Shown here piece by piece: positions 24,560-38,159 of a stretch of 64,000 nt of DNA. The position numbers and the translations under genes were made by a program. The notes under the pieces were generated by a model. The model was not told where the DNA came from. It worked only from the letters and a program-made list of their open reading frames with translations, and searched no databases. The stretch comes from Rachycentron canadum (Eukaryota > Chordata > Actinopteri > Carangiformes > Rachycentridae), in NCBI GenBank assembly GCA_038496675.1, contig CM076659.1:19398637-19462636 (forward strand). The letters run 5' to 3'. How positions within the stretch are numbered: position 1 is the stretch's first letter; each line of letters begins with the position of its first letter.

Positions 24560-24760
24560 TTTGCTACCCTTTCTTTGTTCTGACAAACACATTCATACTT
24601 AATGGGCAATTTAGAGTTTCCTTTTCACCTGACCTGAACTCTGTGGCTGCCCTGGTTTTTGAGAAGAACATGTAAACTTCACACTAAAAAATACAAGGCT
24701 TCAGGATTGAACCCAGTACCTTGAGGTGACAGTGCGTTAGCTAATATATGTCAGGATCAG
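24560..24760 (+). repeat. Diverged teleost interspersed repeat fragment
   Basis: Fragments such as GGGCAATTTAGAGT, AGAACATGTAAACTTCACAC and GGATTGAACCCAG resemble the common fish repeat seen better at 43700-43995. Confidence 0.5.
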
Positions 24761-25889
24761 ACCACAGCTGGCGTTTGTTTCAGACTGGGTGATCACAAAG
24801 TCATAAATTCTTGCCATGACTTGTTTGAGAGACCCGGCAGGTTACGTGTTGAAACTGACCAATCGTGGCTCAACATACAAACATAATCAGCTGGAAACTT
24901 CACCATTCCTCCTGGCAGCACCAGCAGCATGATTTCTATTCTATTCTATTTTGCTCTCATTGGTCAACATCAGAGCAGTGTCACAGAAGTGACAAAAACT
25001 CATTGAGAGAAGGCAATAAAATCTCTAACAGAGACATACCACGCTGGATGGATTCAAGCACTATCATGCCAACACTAATTTCACTCTAGACAACCTACAT
25101 CTGTTGCTTTAGGCCACTATCTGGCTGATAATTAAATATGTCCTAATTTATGTATATCTTCAGAAAAGAAATCTAAACATTGTATAAAGCCACGTTCAAA
25201 AATCCTGTTTCATTTTGTTGACATATTAGAGCCTAATGCTTTTCATATATATATTATATGAATTAACAACTTGTTTGTGATTTCTACTTAGTTTGGTGTA
25301 TCTAAGTGCTACTGAAGGGGAGATTTCTGGCCCAGAGTATGAGAAAAAAAAATTTAGAGGAAATGCCTTTAAAAATATCAGATTTAAAATACCATCAATT
25401 TTTATTGGCAAGCATTTACACATACAATATCTGATAAAAGGGAAATAACCACATTTGTATTTGATAACACCGTGCAGAAGTGAGAGAGAGAGCTTTTTAA
25501 CATGTAAAATAAACACTTAAATACATAATTTGTACTTTTTTTTCTTTCTACCAGTCTGAAAGAAGAAATGTTGAATTTGCCAGTGAGATTTCTGGATGAG
25601 ATCTCCATGAAACATCCTTTCTCCTTGGCTGGTCAGCTATGCAGCAGCCAGTGAATTCACAATATTTTGCAGCCAATTTGATTTTGTGTCTGCCAAGTAA
25701 TTTTTTGGATTACAAAAGTCTGATCAAACACAGGTGGGCTACCTTCCAGAGTGGCTAGTAAACCTGACAGACTTCAAAATCAGCACACATGCATGTGCAC
25801 AGCCTACCACCCACACACACACACTCACACACACACACAGAAACTCTTTCTGTGTCTTGATGGCGAATATTTCATGGCTCATTTGTCTG

Positions 25890-26170
25890 AGTGTCTGAAC
25901 AACAGAAAGCGAGAGAGACAGAGGGATAAAAACTAATGATAGAGACAAGAAGAGAGAGGATGAATAATAGAAAGAAAAGATGAGAGGGAGCACGGATAAT
26001 AAAATGAGAAGATGAGACAGTAGAGGGAGAATGGGTGGTGAAGTAATGATGCAGGAATAACATCCACTGTATTGTCTCTGCGTACGTATGTGTCTCCAAT
26101 CTTTGTCTTGTTCTCCTTCTGTCTCTTCCTTTTGCCTCCATATCGCTGTCTTTCTTTGTCTATCTCTCAT
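25890..26170. repeat. Purine tract followed by pyrimidine tract
   Basis: A/G-rich at about 25895-26045, then C/T-rich at about 26095-26170. Similar strand switches occur at 27.7, 34.6 and 38.2 kb. Confidence 0.6.
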
Positions 26171-26329
26171 CTTTCAAGTCATTTCATCATCAGCTACGCA
26201 ACAAGGCCAAGTCAAAAATCACTCAGAGACTGTATTTTTTTCTTGACTTGACCAAGACCGCAAAGTACCTCTTTGTGGTTCGCATCCATGGATGGATTAC
26301 CGAACAGGCCCACCATAGATAACTGCAGT

Positions 26330-27075
26330 TAGAAATGAAAAGAGGCACAAAACAAGCACAAAGTGACACAAAACAACCACATGGAGATGCAAAACGGCCA
26401 CAAAAAGATGCAAATTAATAACACAGGGATGAAAAAGGCTCATGACAGTCACAAAGACATGGGAAAGAGCCATAATGACAGCCGAGAGCCGAGAGATGCC
26501 AACTAACTACAAAGAGCCACCAAATGAATTCAAAAAGATGCTAAACAACTACAAAGGGATGCAAGATGGCCACAAATGGAAGCAAAATGGATACCATGAA
26601 ATGTAAAATGACTACAAAGGGAAGCAAAATAGCCACAAAGAAATACAAAACGATGACAAAGAAATCCAAAATGGAAGAAGCAAATTAATTTTAAAAAATA
26701 CAAAATAACTATAAATGGATGCAAGATGGCCATAATGGAGGCAAAATGGATACCAAGAAATGCAAAACAACTGCAAAGGGAATCAAAATTGCCACAAAGA
26801 AATCTAAAATGGAAACATCGAGCTTAAGAGACACAAAGTGAATTTCAAAAAGATGCTAAATGGCCACAAAAAGGAGCACGGTGGACACAAAGAGATACAA
26901 AACAAATATAAAGGGATGCAAAATGGCCCCAAAGAATAGGAAAAAAACTGCAGAGAGACACAAAAATATTTACAAAGAAATGCAAAACAACCACAAAGAC
27001 ACTCAAATGGACCAAGGAGATGCATAATGACCACAGAGTGACTCAAAATGGCACAAAAGATGAGATGACTGCAAA
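26330..27075 (+). repeat. Degenerate minisatellite-like array (CACAAAGAGATGCAAAA unit)
   Basis: About 745 bp in which ACAAAG-GATGCAAAA and TGGCCACAAA variants recur roughly every 20-40 bp. ORFs on the minus strand repeating Phe/Leu/Cys/Gly are by-products. Confidence 0.8.
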
Positions 27076-27079
27076 TAAG

Positions 27080-28365
27080 AGCAGTGGGGGGCCTTTTATG
27101 TGTATGTGTCCAGAGGCCAATTTTTTAACATTTGATCTTCTCAACCGTATTAAGAACCAGATCTGATTGTTAACAGGGTCCGTTTTACACCATCCATGAA
27201 CGTGCAGCTCATACCCAGGTAGATCCCAGGCAGGAGTTATCTAACACTCCAGTTACACCTATCTTTTAATAATGCCTCTCAAATATATCACAGCAAAATG
27301 CACATAGGTGTCAACCTAGCCAGGCACCTTCCTCTCACAGCTGATTTAAAATGAGTGGATTCATGTGTTTCAAACGTGGACTCGGCCTCTCCAGGGAGGT
27401 CCTTAGGCGGCGCGTTACATTTCTTTAACTTTAAAACTAGTCCTAATTAACACCCCACAGGCAACATCTGCTTCTCGTTATCTGAACGTTACCAAGTGTG
27501 TGCATTTAATAATTCTGTTGGTTTGAATTATTTAATTGCAAAAAAAAAAAATTAAATTAAGTATAAAAGAGGAGGAAAATTCCAGCGTTACAGTGAAGAT
27601 CAGTGGAAGAGGAAATGAGCTGTGTGTCTGAGGAGCAAGTTCCTTTGATAGGAATGTGACATCCCCGAATCATGACTCTTTTCTTCTCCGTCTCTCCCTC
27701 TTACCCTCCCCTTTGCTCCTCCTCCTCCTCTCCTGCTCTCTCATTATGTGCTGCTTTAATTAGCCCGTCTGATATGGCAACTGGACTTCAGAGAGACGGC
27801 AAGAGAGGAAGATGGAGAGATACAGACAGGGGTGGAGGAGGAAAAAATAGAGAGATAAAGGAAGAAGTAAAGAGGGTTTTTGATGTCTTCAGCGTACTTT
27901 GTGGGTTAATTACACAGGCATACCCTCCCACTTCGCTTTCATTGTTTTTTCTTTTGTGAAATAAAACAGAGATGAGGATGGAAGGGTGTTGGAAACAACC
28001 AGCATTTAATTTTAAAAAAAGCTTTTACATTTGTACCAGTTTGCTGACTTTGCCAACTTTTGACTTTTAATAATTACTTTACTTTAAATTTCCTGTTAAG
28101 CTTAATATTATGTAAAATCAAAATTAAAAGCATCCATTGTTGTTGTTTTTTTCCCACCACTAACACTGAAACACTTACAAATTGTCTCTAAATGTTACAG
28201 CTGCTAAAACATTGAATCAACAGAAAATTACAGCTCTGGCGACTAACTTTATTATTTTAAAAGTGAAAATGCCAAACACAAAACCAAAATTTGCTCCTTT
28301 TTTGTTTGTAAAGTAAATAGTTTTGAAACAACCAGTCTCCAACTTGAACAGCTCTTCTCTGATAC
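27080..28365. other. Intronic sequence with a CT-to-AG switch
   Basis: C/T-rich at about 27680-27745 followed by A/G-rich at about 27785-27885. Otherwise nothing recognised. Confidence 0.5.
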
Positions 28366-28369
28366 AGCC

Positions 28370-28690
28370 CATAGGAGTGTGTGTGTACCACACCTTGGTT
28401 GCCATGGTTACTATAATAATGGTCATGGGTTGGTTAGGTATAGGAAAAAATGACGATGTGTGGTAAAATAAGTACTTCCTCAACATTAGGCAATCTTTGT
28501 TGTCATGGTTACAATGATAGCAATGTGGTTAACTTTGTCAAACGGTTACAGACAATAGAAACAACAAACTGCTGCTTTCACATGGGAATCGAACGCCACT
28601 CTCCTGTGTCATATTCATGTGTTTTGTTGACCCATCCATCCACCTCAACCTTGTCCTGATGTGGACCTTGTCGCTCTACAAACTACGTCA
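28370..28690 (-). mobile_element. SINE-like repeat R3, copy 1
   Basis: In reverse orientation it matches 43490-43690 and 54655-55030: GAGCGACAAGGTCCA, AGGTTGAGGTGGATG, a box-B-like GTTCGATTCCCATG, and AATGTTGAGGAAGTACTTA. No ORF. The box-B-like motif suggests a tRNA-related origin (inference). Confidence 0.6.
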
Positions 28691-28990
28691 TTGCACCATC
28701 ATCAACTATGGGTCATAATAACGTGCTGACAGATGACCTGTGGGCTGTTTTTTTACAGGACAGCCTCTTAGTTTTATGTCATGTTATTTACATGATACAT
28801 TTCAGACAAAACAAGCAGCCTGAACACATGAACTTGCACAGCAGAAATATTATTGTGGTTATGTGTAGACTCAATATACTAATCTATTTAATTAAGAAAA
28901 TAATCATCAGTTAGTTTGTAATGAAAACAATCGTTGCAGCTCGGATAAAAATAGTCAACTTTACAAATGTGTATCTGCTGCTGGTGACTT

Positions 28991-30925
28991 TGGTCTAAAA
29001 ATATTAGTTCAGTCTTTAGAAACCATATGGGTTAAACTCCATTGTGTATGTGTTGTTGTGCCTCAGCATGTTCCCACGCAGGCCGGATACCGACCAGATT
29101 GCCAAGTTGTGTGTAATGCCAGCTGCTTTTAAATGGTGAATTTTGTTCTCTGTGTGAACTCTGATTATACGGCAAAGCTTGTTCACTCATCCGTCCAGTC
29201 AGATGAAGCTCAAATAATGAAAACAAAAGTAATAGCTGGTCACTTTGTTGCTCTGCTCCTTGCATATGATAATGTGTGTATCATTGTGGTCCGTTTGCAA
29301 AAGTTTACCTTCTTTTTTTTTCTGCAGTCACTGAGTCATGTGTGAAGAATTAACCTTTGCATATTTAAATATCATTTCTCATCTCTGCTGTGCTGTTTGC
29401 TTTGCGATTCATTTTATGATTTCCTACCTGTTGCTATGTCTGATCCTTGTCCCTGTGTGCAGGCAACTTTTGAAGGTCGAGCTGTTACAGGGACAAGATC
29501 CCTCCCTGCCAACACACCACTGGCTCCAAACATGCTTGACTCTTCACAGCAGTGTGTTGCATTACCTCCTAGTCACATGTCACATTACAAACAGTTACAA
29601 ACAGTTAAACGGCAGATCATGAGAAGTGAAACCGCCTCGTATTCCTGCAACGAAAGGCAGCAAACATGAAAAGAAAAGTCCAAAAAATAAACATGATTTA
29701 TGCAAAGTATGTCTTCTTTTTTATTTTTAATGTTATTAGTTATCTTCCAGTCATTTATCAAGCGGATTCCGAGCAGTTTTGTCTTAGTTCTGCAACAGAT
29801 TTGTTATTGTTACATTGTGTTTATTTACTTATTATTATAACTCTCATAGCATTTTTTTCTGATTTGAATAACTGAAAAAAAAAAAATTAATTATGTCTCC
29901 ATTTCACTTAGGGGCTCTATGAAAGAAGCTATGTGTTCATAAGAGGTTAAAATTGTATTAATGTGTCAGATAAAATTAGTGGAATATATTTGATGTACTT
30001 TGTTCTTACAAGAGTCTCCAAAGGCATATTTAGTGTCGCAATTTCATAATGTTGGAGTTCACTGAAGACAGGTCAAAGCGGCAGAGGCTGAGATGTCCTG
30101 CCTTTTCTGACATTTTCTCAGACCAGATCCAGAAACGCTCTTTTTCAACAGTTTAGGTCATACCTATTATCTGTGTCCTGTTCAAGTGATCTCTACACCC
30201 ATGATTCAGCTTCCTCCAGCGTCTCCTGTCTGTAGGCACCACAAAACAACTGCGCACCAAAACAACCAGACACAGGGACAGTGTCTTTCCACCTGCAATC
30301 ACTGTGATGACCAGTTAAGTCATATGATCATCCACTGTACCTATTAATAACAAAGTATATACTGTAATACACATTGTGCAATCACACATGTCTATCTTCC
30401 ATCACTGTCAGACACATGCATATACTGTAGCCCTCATAACTGGCCAGAGTAGGTATATAAAGTGGTCTCTTACATTATTCAGTCAATATTTATTTCTATT
30501 TGCACTCTGCATCTTTGTACTGTTGTATACCATTTACAAAGACAGATATAGACATTGTTTTATATGTATATGTGTGTGTGTGTGTGTGTGTTTGTTTTTC
30601 TCCTATTTGTATGTACATAATGTTAGGTTTATGTCTGCCTGCCTTCTGTCAGCCTTGTTTTCAGTGTAACTCAATGTCTATCTGTCATCTGAGGATTGTT
30701 CTTTGAGCTGAGAGTAATGACAAACCAAAGTCAGAGTTCCTCTTTAGAAGTCCTGGTTTGAAATTCATTTTCAAAAAGACTTTGATGCACTTGTGCACTC
30801 AAGTTCATCTCTAATGCATGATGAACTTTAAAAAAAACAAAAAACAAACTGTACTTGTGTTGTAATCTCATCGTCACTTCTACAGTGTACAGTACGGTGG
30901 CCCAGAGGGATCAGCGCACTGCCGC
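28991..30925. other. Intronic sequence, nothing recognised
   Basis: Short AT-rich ORFs only. A small (GT)n run lies at 30572-30591. Confidence 0.5.
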
Positions 30926-31140
30926 TTAAGAAAACACATGTGAATAGACACAACACAAGAAAATATCTCCATCAGGTTGACAACACATCTGCTGCAAATA
31001 CTAACAACACAACCAAATACACAAATACACTGCAAATTCAACAACACAACCAAATACACAAAACAGCCTGAAATACTAACAACATCCTGAAATACTAACA
31101 ACACAACCAAAATGTGCTGGAAATACTTACAACGCAGTGA
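30926..31140 (+). repeat. Degenerate tandem array (AACAACACAACCAAATACAC unit)
   Basis: Repeats of AATACTAACAACACAACCAA with variants, preceded by GTGGCCCAGAGGGATCAG, a phrase seen at starts of fish interspersed repeats. Confidence 0.65.
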
Positions 31141-31962
31141 TGTATTATAACACATGTATACCCATGTGCACCTGTTCTTAACCTGTTTTTAATGTCAAAA
31201 GTCACAAATCGTTGAACAACTACCAAGTTTATCTCTTCTTGTGTTGAACTCTTGGGGGCACCACAGCTCTGGCCCTTTAAGAAGTCCCTCCAAATGTGCG
31301 AAAGTGAGATGTTAATGAGACGGGCATATTGACATTAATATTGCATCACTTTCAAGAGTGTTTGCCATGTTGTTTCGTGAACACGACCCACATTCCAGCC
31401 AAACAGTCTCATCCTATGAATAAACATTGTTCAAATTAAACAAGACACATACACACACACACACACACACACGAACAGAAACACACACGCACTGTACTGC
31501 CCTGAGTGTTTACAAGAAAGCCCTCGTCACTAAGGCTTCAACACAGGACTCATCTCATCACAGTTATGGCAGTTACTTCATGTTAGGCTGAGACTTTATT
31601 GCTCACAGAGGATGACAGAAGGAGGCAATTGTTTTTTGTTTTTAATGGCGAGTCTGAGCATCACCTTTCCATCTCTGAGTAAATGAGAGGTGAGCCGGTG
31701 GGCTTGCTGTAGCCCACACCCTCCACCCCCACCTCACCTCATCGATATTAGAGGCTGTTATCCTGCAGAGATCGGACAGTGGAGCATTTGATTGAAGGTG
31801 TAGGTATAAAAAAAAGCGTTTGAGTGGCGGCTTTGATAAAATGTTGTCAGTCTTGTTGTCTTGGGAAAAAAATAACAGTCTCAAGTGCAGTGGGTGAGGA
31901 CCTCGGCATGCTGCGGAAACATCAGTGCCGAGTGGATGAACTGTTCACTTGTGAGTGAATGT

Positions 31963-32096
<134 letters not shown>

Positions 32097-32109
32097 TGTA
32101 GCAGGGAGG

Positions 32110-34055
32110 TATCTGCAGCCAGAGGGCCAGATGGAGACAAATGGATGATCTTTCAAGACAACAGCCCTCCAATTAACACACAGACACACTCACAAATCAC
32201 ACTCACACACCCCACATTCGCACACTCATGTGAAGCACACAACTACATCAGCCACAGATACACATTATGTACACAGAAGCACTTTCAGTACATGTATATA
32301 GAGACACATATACACAGCTGAGCCTGATGGGTTTTTATTTCCTTTTATAATAAAGACTGAAAGAATGTTTTATTTGTGACAGTTCATTTGTTCATAACGC
32401 CTCCTGGATATTTTCAATTTTATACACAAATTTGTTTAGCTGCATGTATATAGAGTTCACTGTGTGTGTGCTGAGCTACATTAGGGTTTCCACAGGGAGG
32501 TTCAGACTATAGTCTGATGATTTATGTTCAGCTGAAACACTCAGTGCTAGAATGACAAGTACTGTCCACTGCGTTAGGTGGTACAACATCTGGATTCAGT
32601 TCAATCAAGTTTTAATTATAATAACAGGGCAATAAATTGTGCAGGTTGATATATTGGCTAGTATTAGCTTCTTGCAGATATATTGGTATCTGTGTGTATG
32701 TCGACCTTTAAATAACAAGAAACTGCAACACAGAAATGCCAAAGACGTGTTGGTGGTGATTTAGAAACACATTTAGAGTCTTGTAACAAAGACTGTCCAA
32801 CAATGTCAACTAGACTATTCAGTTCAGGTCACAATTCAAGAGAAAATAAAATAGATCTTAATCAAACATGTTTGATTATGTGCTTAAAAAAAAACAGCCA
32901 AATATCTCTTTCATATTCGTAAAACTATCAAATAAAAATCAGTTCAGATCAGAGCTACAAAAAACAGAAATAATGAACACATGATCCCTGCTGGACTGTC
33001 TAACAATGCAAGTGTGACTGTGTATAATATGGTAAAAATACTACTAAAAGAAAAGAGCTCAAAGTGACCTCATGATTAAATGATGAAACCATATTATTTA
33101 AAAGATTTGCAGTGATAATTAAAAACCTCAAATTCATTCTTGAGATTTAATGATGTAAAAGTTAAATGTAAAGTTAATTTTATTTATTATAATTGTTCTA
33201 AATAACAGTAAGAGAGGCCTTTAGTTTAAACATAACTACACATATTGGCTGGACAGTACATATAGATTTGATGTTCACATCGTAGGGGATCTTATTACTG
33301 TTTCACTTATTGTTATCATTGTTAATGTTCCACATCCTTTTCAATATTGTATTATGTCAACAATAAACTCTTTTTTTTTTTTTTTGTAACATTGTAGCAT
33401 TGTAACATTTTAAATTGGGAGTATAACCATTAAAAGCATATTTATAAGTGCAGACGTTTTCTTCTGGATCTTTTGGGAATATAATTCTGTCAGAATGAAA
33501 ATTCACAAGTGTAAGTGTGGTTCATAGGACAGCACAAAACCATATTCAGCAACACTTTAATGTACCACCCTATGGCATCCAGATATCTTAGCTTACCATC
33601 ATATATCTCTGACTTCCTCCAGTTTAATGCGTATAAAGTGCTGATGAACTGCCCAACACGTCAGGATCCGGCTGTGGTGTTATGGATTTCCTGGAGCCTT
33701 GCAGCATGACCGGGAATAACGATTCTGGATCCTGGCTTCAAGTGCGGGATCTTGACAGGTTAGTGCTGCTTGTAGTTACAAGGCCCCGTCTTTAACCCCC
33801 AACCACCCTGCCCCGCCTCACCACCGCTCCCTCCTTCGTGTCTGTTCCCACCTCCCCAGGCTGGCAGAGCCTATGTCCGCCTGAACTGCCTGAGCAACGC
33901 TAACGTGACCAGGAAGAGGCTTAGTTTCACTTTCTACCCCCTGCTCTTTCCCCGCACATTTAATATACTGACTTCTTGTTGAACCTGAACTCTCCCTCAT
34001 TGCATTCAGGCAGCTGGGTTTACCTCCAGTGAGTCCATAATACACACATATATAG
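32110..34055. other. Intronic sequence, nothing recognised
   Basis: Mostly AT-rich, with CA-rich bits at about 32176-32225. 33620-33960 is GC-richer without a convincing exon. Confidence 0.5.
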
Positions 34056-34059
34056 ACAT

Positions 34060-34321
34060 GCACACATGAACATGGCACATGGACACAGACACAAAGACAC
34101 ACACACTCACACACACACACACAGGGGAGACACACCAATCAGCCTACGACTCTGTATCAGAGTCACACACACATCCACAGGCTTAGTCAGGATTAGACCA
34201 CACACAAACACACACTCTGCAGATATCCACTTGCATCCACACACACACAAACAGATGCTCGTTTTATACACACATCCTCTGTCATACTGCCTCTCACAAA
34301 AACACACACACATACACATTT

Positions 34322-34355
<34 letters not shown>

Positions 34356-34434
34356 GCACAGTGTTTCTCATTATCATGCATAGTGGTAGTGGTTGCATTG
34401 ATTTCCACTCTGTCTTAAACTTAGCCCACACAGT

Positions 34435-34523
<89 letters not shown>
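34060..34523. repeat. CA-rich patch and (GT)n microsatellite
   Basis: Scattered CA repeats at 34060-34352, then pure GT at 34437-34523. Confidence 0.9.
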
Positions 34524-34524
<1 letters not shown>

Positions 34525-34569
34525 TCAGCTTGGCAGAGCTTCTCCAGGCTGAGTGAAGATTATGGCTCA

Positions 34570-34980
34570 GAGATTTTTCACTTCTCCTCTTTTTTTCTCC
34601 CTCCCTGCTCTTTCACTCTTTCTGTCTATTACCCCCCTCTTCTCCTCCTCCACACTCTTACTCCCTCTCCTCCTGTCTCTTTATTGCCATTCACTCCATC
34701 AATCTCTGTCTTTCCTCCCACAAAAAAAAAAAAAAGAAAAGTGTCGTTAAGGAATTTCTAAGAGGCAACTAGAGGGAATGGGAGGAACAGATAGAAATGA
34801 AGTGATGGAAGGAGATCGAGATGAATAGATAGAGAGGTGAGGGAGGAGGCTAGAGATTAAAACAGATAGATGGAGGGATGGAGGGAGACAGGGGGGATGA
34901 AAGAGAGAACATGCAGGTGGGTAAATAACAAGAAGAAAGGCGGAGACACTGAAGCAAGGAAGGGTGAAGGAAGATTTCAG
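34570..34980. repeat. Pyrimidine tract followed by purine tract
   Basis: C/T-rich at about 34570-34720, an A-run near 34722-34734, then A/G-rich at about 34740-34980. Low-complexity and non-coding. Confidence 0.75.
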
Positions 34981-35279
34981 CTGAGATTGGGAATTATTTT
35001 GCAAATGGTGAAGCGGAGACAAAATGCACTGGAACGGGTTGATGAATGAAGCTGTGAAAAAAGCCTCACTACGGCACTTTTAATATCCGACATCCAGCCT
35101 CTCGGACGTCTGAAAATGCAGCTGGAAGCTCGAGCTGCTCTCCTCCAGTCAGAGAGGTTGTTCACCCGAGATCTCTCAGGCATTATAGCTATATTATGGG
35201 ATGTCTTAACCGCTGGCATTGCTCCATTCTAATTAACTATCTCACAGCATATATCTGGCTCCTCAGACATTTACTTAAT

Positions 35280-35570
35280 GGTTTGCAGCAAGGCATGAGC
35301 AATCCAATACTGCAATTAGAAAGGTTTACTAACTTCCGAGCAGGAGATACCTGCAACATAATTACTTAAAGCCTCAACCTATAATGGCAAGACCATTTTT
35401 TTTTCTATCACAGATTTAGCTAATAAATTTCAGAGTAGAATAAATACAGTTAATCCAATAAATTGCTCTTACTAGAGCCAGCTCAGGTTATAAAATTGCA
35501 GCATGCATTTCAATAGTGAATGATAAATGTAATATAGATGGCGTGGTGCATTTTTGCATTTAGACACCAG
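35280..35570. other. Candidate conserved non-coding element
   Basis: Non-repetitive, AT-rich, with several homeodomain-like TAAT cores (ACATAATTACTTAAAG, GCTAATAAATTT). Conservation cannot be tested here. Confidence 0.25.
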
Positions 35571-35611
35571 ACCCGACAGGAAATCAATACTGTTTCTTTC
35601 AATAAAAACAA

Positions 35612-36075
35612 CTTTAAAGGTTTCATATTATATAATGTGAGATGTCCATGTGGTCTTTGATAATAAATCAGGTCTAAGTTCTATATTAAGAGCTCAGTCC
35701 AGAGAAAAGTTTTCAGAAAACCAGCAGTCAGGACTTCTGTAAATCTGTGATGTCACAACGAAGCAGTCACTGCACTTAACCGCACCTTAAAGCCAGCCCA
35801 TCTAAACTCACCATCCAGCATTGCATGATTTGGTTTCTCTGAGTGTTTGTGTGTTGTGAAATGCTTGATTTTCATTTGATCGCTCAGAAAACAGTCAGCC
35901 AATCAGAAGAGAGACTCAGATCCTCTGACCTGTTGTCACTAGAGCTCCAGAGAGAAGCCTGAGAGAGTAGATGTAAAACTACACTGAGATAGTTTTTGGT
36001 TCTTAAATCCAAAAATATATCTTCTTATGGATATCAGCACTTCAAATAAAACATCAGAAAAGAAGAACCTTTAAA
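35612..36075 (+). mobile_element. MITE-like repeat R1, copy C
   Basis: The longest copy. AAAGGTTTCATATTATATAA at the left, CTGTGATGTCACAACGAAGC centrally, and GAGATAGTTTTTGGTTCTTA and a GAACCTTTAAA end on the right. The ends resemble inverted AAAGGTCC termini. Confidence 0.7.
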
Positions 36076-36079
36076 TTAT

Positions 36080-38150
36080 GCACAATGACAAATGTAACAG
36101 TGTTGATGACACCATTGAATCAGCTGAACATTTAGCAACTAAAGAGAAAGCTATCTCTCTCAGGAGCTGGAAGAGACCAAAGCGGAGTGAAAAGAAGAGT
36201 AAATTTTGAACTTACAGACATCATATGGACACAAATACAACTCTAAATGTTATATTTGTAACTGCTGGATGTCTAACTGTTTTCTAACACATTAGTCATA
36301 GCAGCTTTATAAACCACTGATGTTGTGGTTGTGAATCAGCTTTAAATTTCTCAAAATTGTTTTGAAATGATACAAAAAACTCCATTTATATAGCACAAAG
36401 TAGAAGCATTGTGAAATTGTGACTTTATCAATGTACATAGCTCAATGTGAAGATCGTCAGTTTTGTTATGATGTATGTGAAATACAGGCCCTGTGGTTGA
36501 GAAGAGAACATAATGTTGGACTGAAGAAAAATCAACAGTGGTTTTCTTAGTTACATAAAAGTTGACATTTGGAAGGAATGTGTTTTCTATTGACAGCATG
36601 TTTCCTTTATAACTGTGGTATTTGTTTTGTTCAATTTAGGAAAGAAATATGAGTGTTACATTGATCTTCTCATCTAAGTCTTGACTGTATTGTGTTGACA
36701 ATAGAGTGTTGTTCCCAAAATGTGGACCTGTTGCTTTTAAAATCCCCTGCAGACATGTTTTAATGGAATAATACAATGTGTTCCTCGTATGATTTTCTTT
36801 TTCCACATGAAAAGGTTCATTTACCTAATTAGAAATTCTTATTGCTAGAGACAAGTCTCCTACTTGTGAAAAAGCAGGGATGCACATTACAACGTTGAGC
36901 TGATTATGAATATGATTTGGTTGTAACAACTGATTGGATAAAGTTGGGTCTTTTCTGTTCTGGGTCAATCATGTAGTGTCCAATATGTAAAGATTGCAGT
37001 CATAAGTCTTCAAATCCTGGCTGCCAGTTGTTCTCTCGCAACAACAGACAAGAGCAACCCTACTTTTATGTTGCCTAATGGAGATGTCCTTGTAATCTAT
37101 CCATCCATGCTGCCCGCATCTCTCCATCCAGGATCTCCACCAGACTGTTTTTTTCCTAACTTTTTGGCCTTTTTAGTGCAAATGTCACTGCATATAAGTT
37201 GTGCTAGTTGCTGGTTGCTGTCCATGTTTTTACTTTGGTACAAGAACATGTCACAATTAATGCTTTATCTACCAGCAGAACTCTAGTGGTTATTGACCAG
37301 TGTCTTGTCCATCTTGACTGTCAAAGACTAAAAAAAAACTGCAAAAACAATCTTTATCTGCCATTCATCAAGTGTCACATTGGATCATGATTAGCTTTCA
37401 AACTAGTTGTGATGTCACATGCCCGCACATACAAGTCTTTACCTCACCATTTAGGTTTCTATTGTCAAATTGCACATTTTCTCCACAGTGAAGAACAAAC
37501 AATCAAGTGAGATTACGCCAACACAGCTAAAAACTTCTCTTCCTTGAAAGGCCACTAAGGCCTAGCTCCAACAGTGAGTCAATCACCATAGAGGGCGTGG
37601 CCTCTTTGAGTGACAGGTGGGTGAGTGTATACTTTCCACAAACCATTATGCACCAAAGTCTCAGCTCTACACACATCCCACCTCTTTGCCCATTTTTGGA
37701 TTGGCTGGGCACAAAGCAGAGTCAGGCACTGCCAAGATGGCCACGGCTGAGCAGCCCCCTTCGAAAATGCTCTTCAGAAACCTATGGGTGACATCATGGA
37801 GGCTATGTCCAGGTTGATTTACAGAGCTGCAGCCAAGGTAGGAAGTCAGAAAGTATTGTAAGGGAGGACTGCCCATTTTGGCCTTGACATGCAGAATCAC
37901 AGCTTCTCCTTTCACATACGAGTCCAGATATAGTTGCTGTGAGCTGCAGGTTTCGGAGCTGTTTTATGACCACCACTCTATTTGTTCATATATTTATGAA
38001 AGGCATTTACCTTCATATACATCAAATTTCCAAGGCTGCTTACTCACCCTGTCATATGTTGTGATTTGCATGTGTTTGCCCCCTACATGAGCAAATTATA
38101 TATTCTGAGTAGAACAGAGTTGAACTGACAAATGCAGAGTACAACCTTGC
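36080..38150. other. Intronic sequence, nothing recognised
   Basis: Only short ORFs with no family resemblance. Confidence 0.5.
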
Positions 38151-38159
38151 TGTGCCCTA

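Noticed and set aside
24940..25010. FCHFCD-like CxxC on the minus strand, considered as the finger exon
   Set aside because: The following residues do not contain the spaced histidines or the HQEFDNH-type helix.
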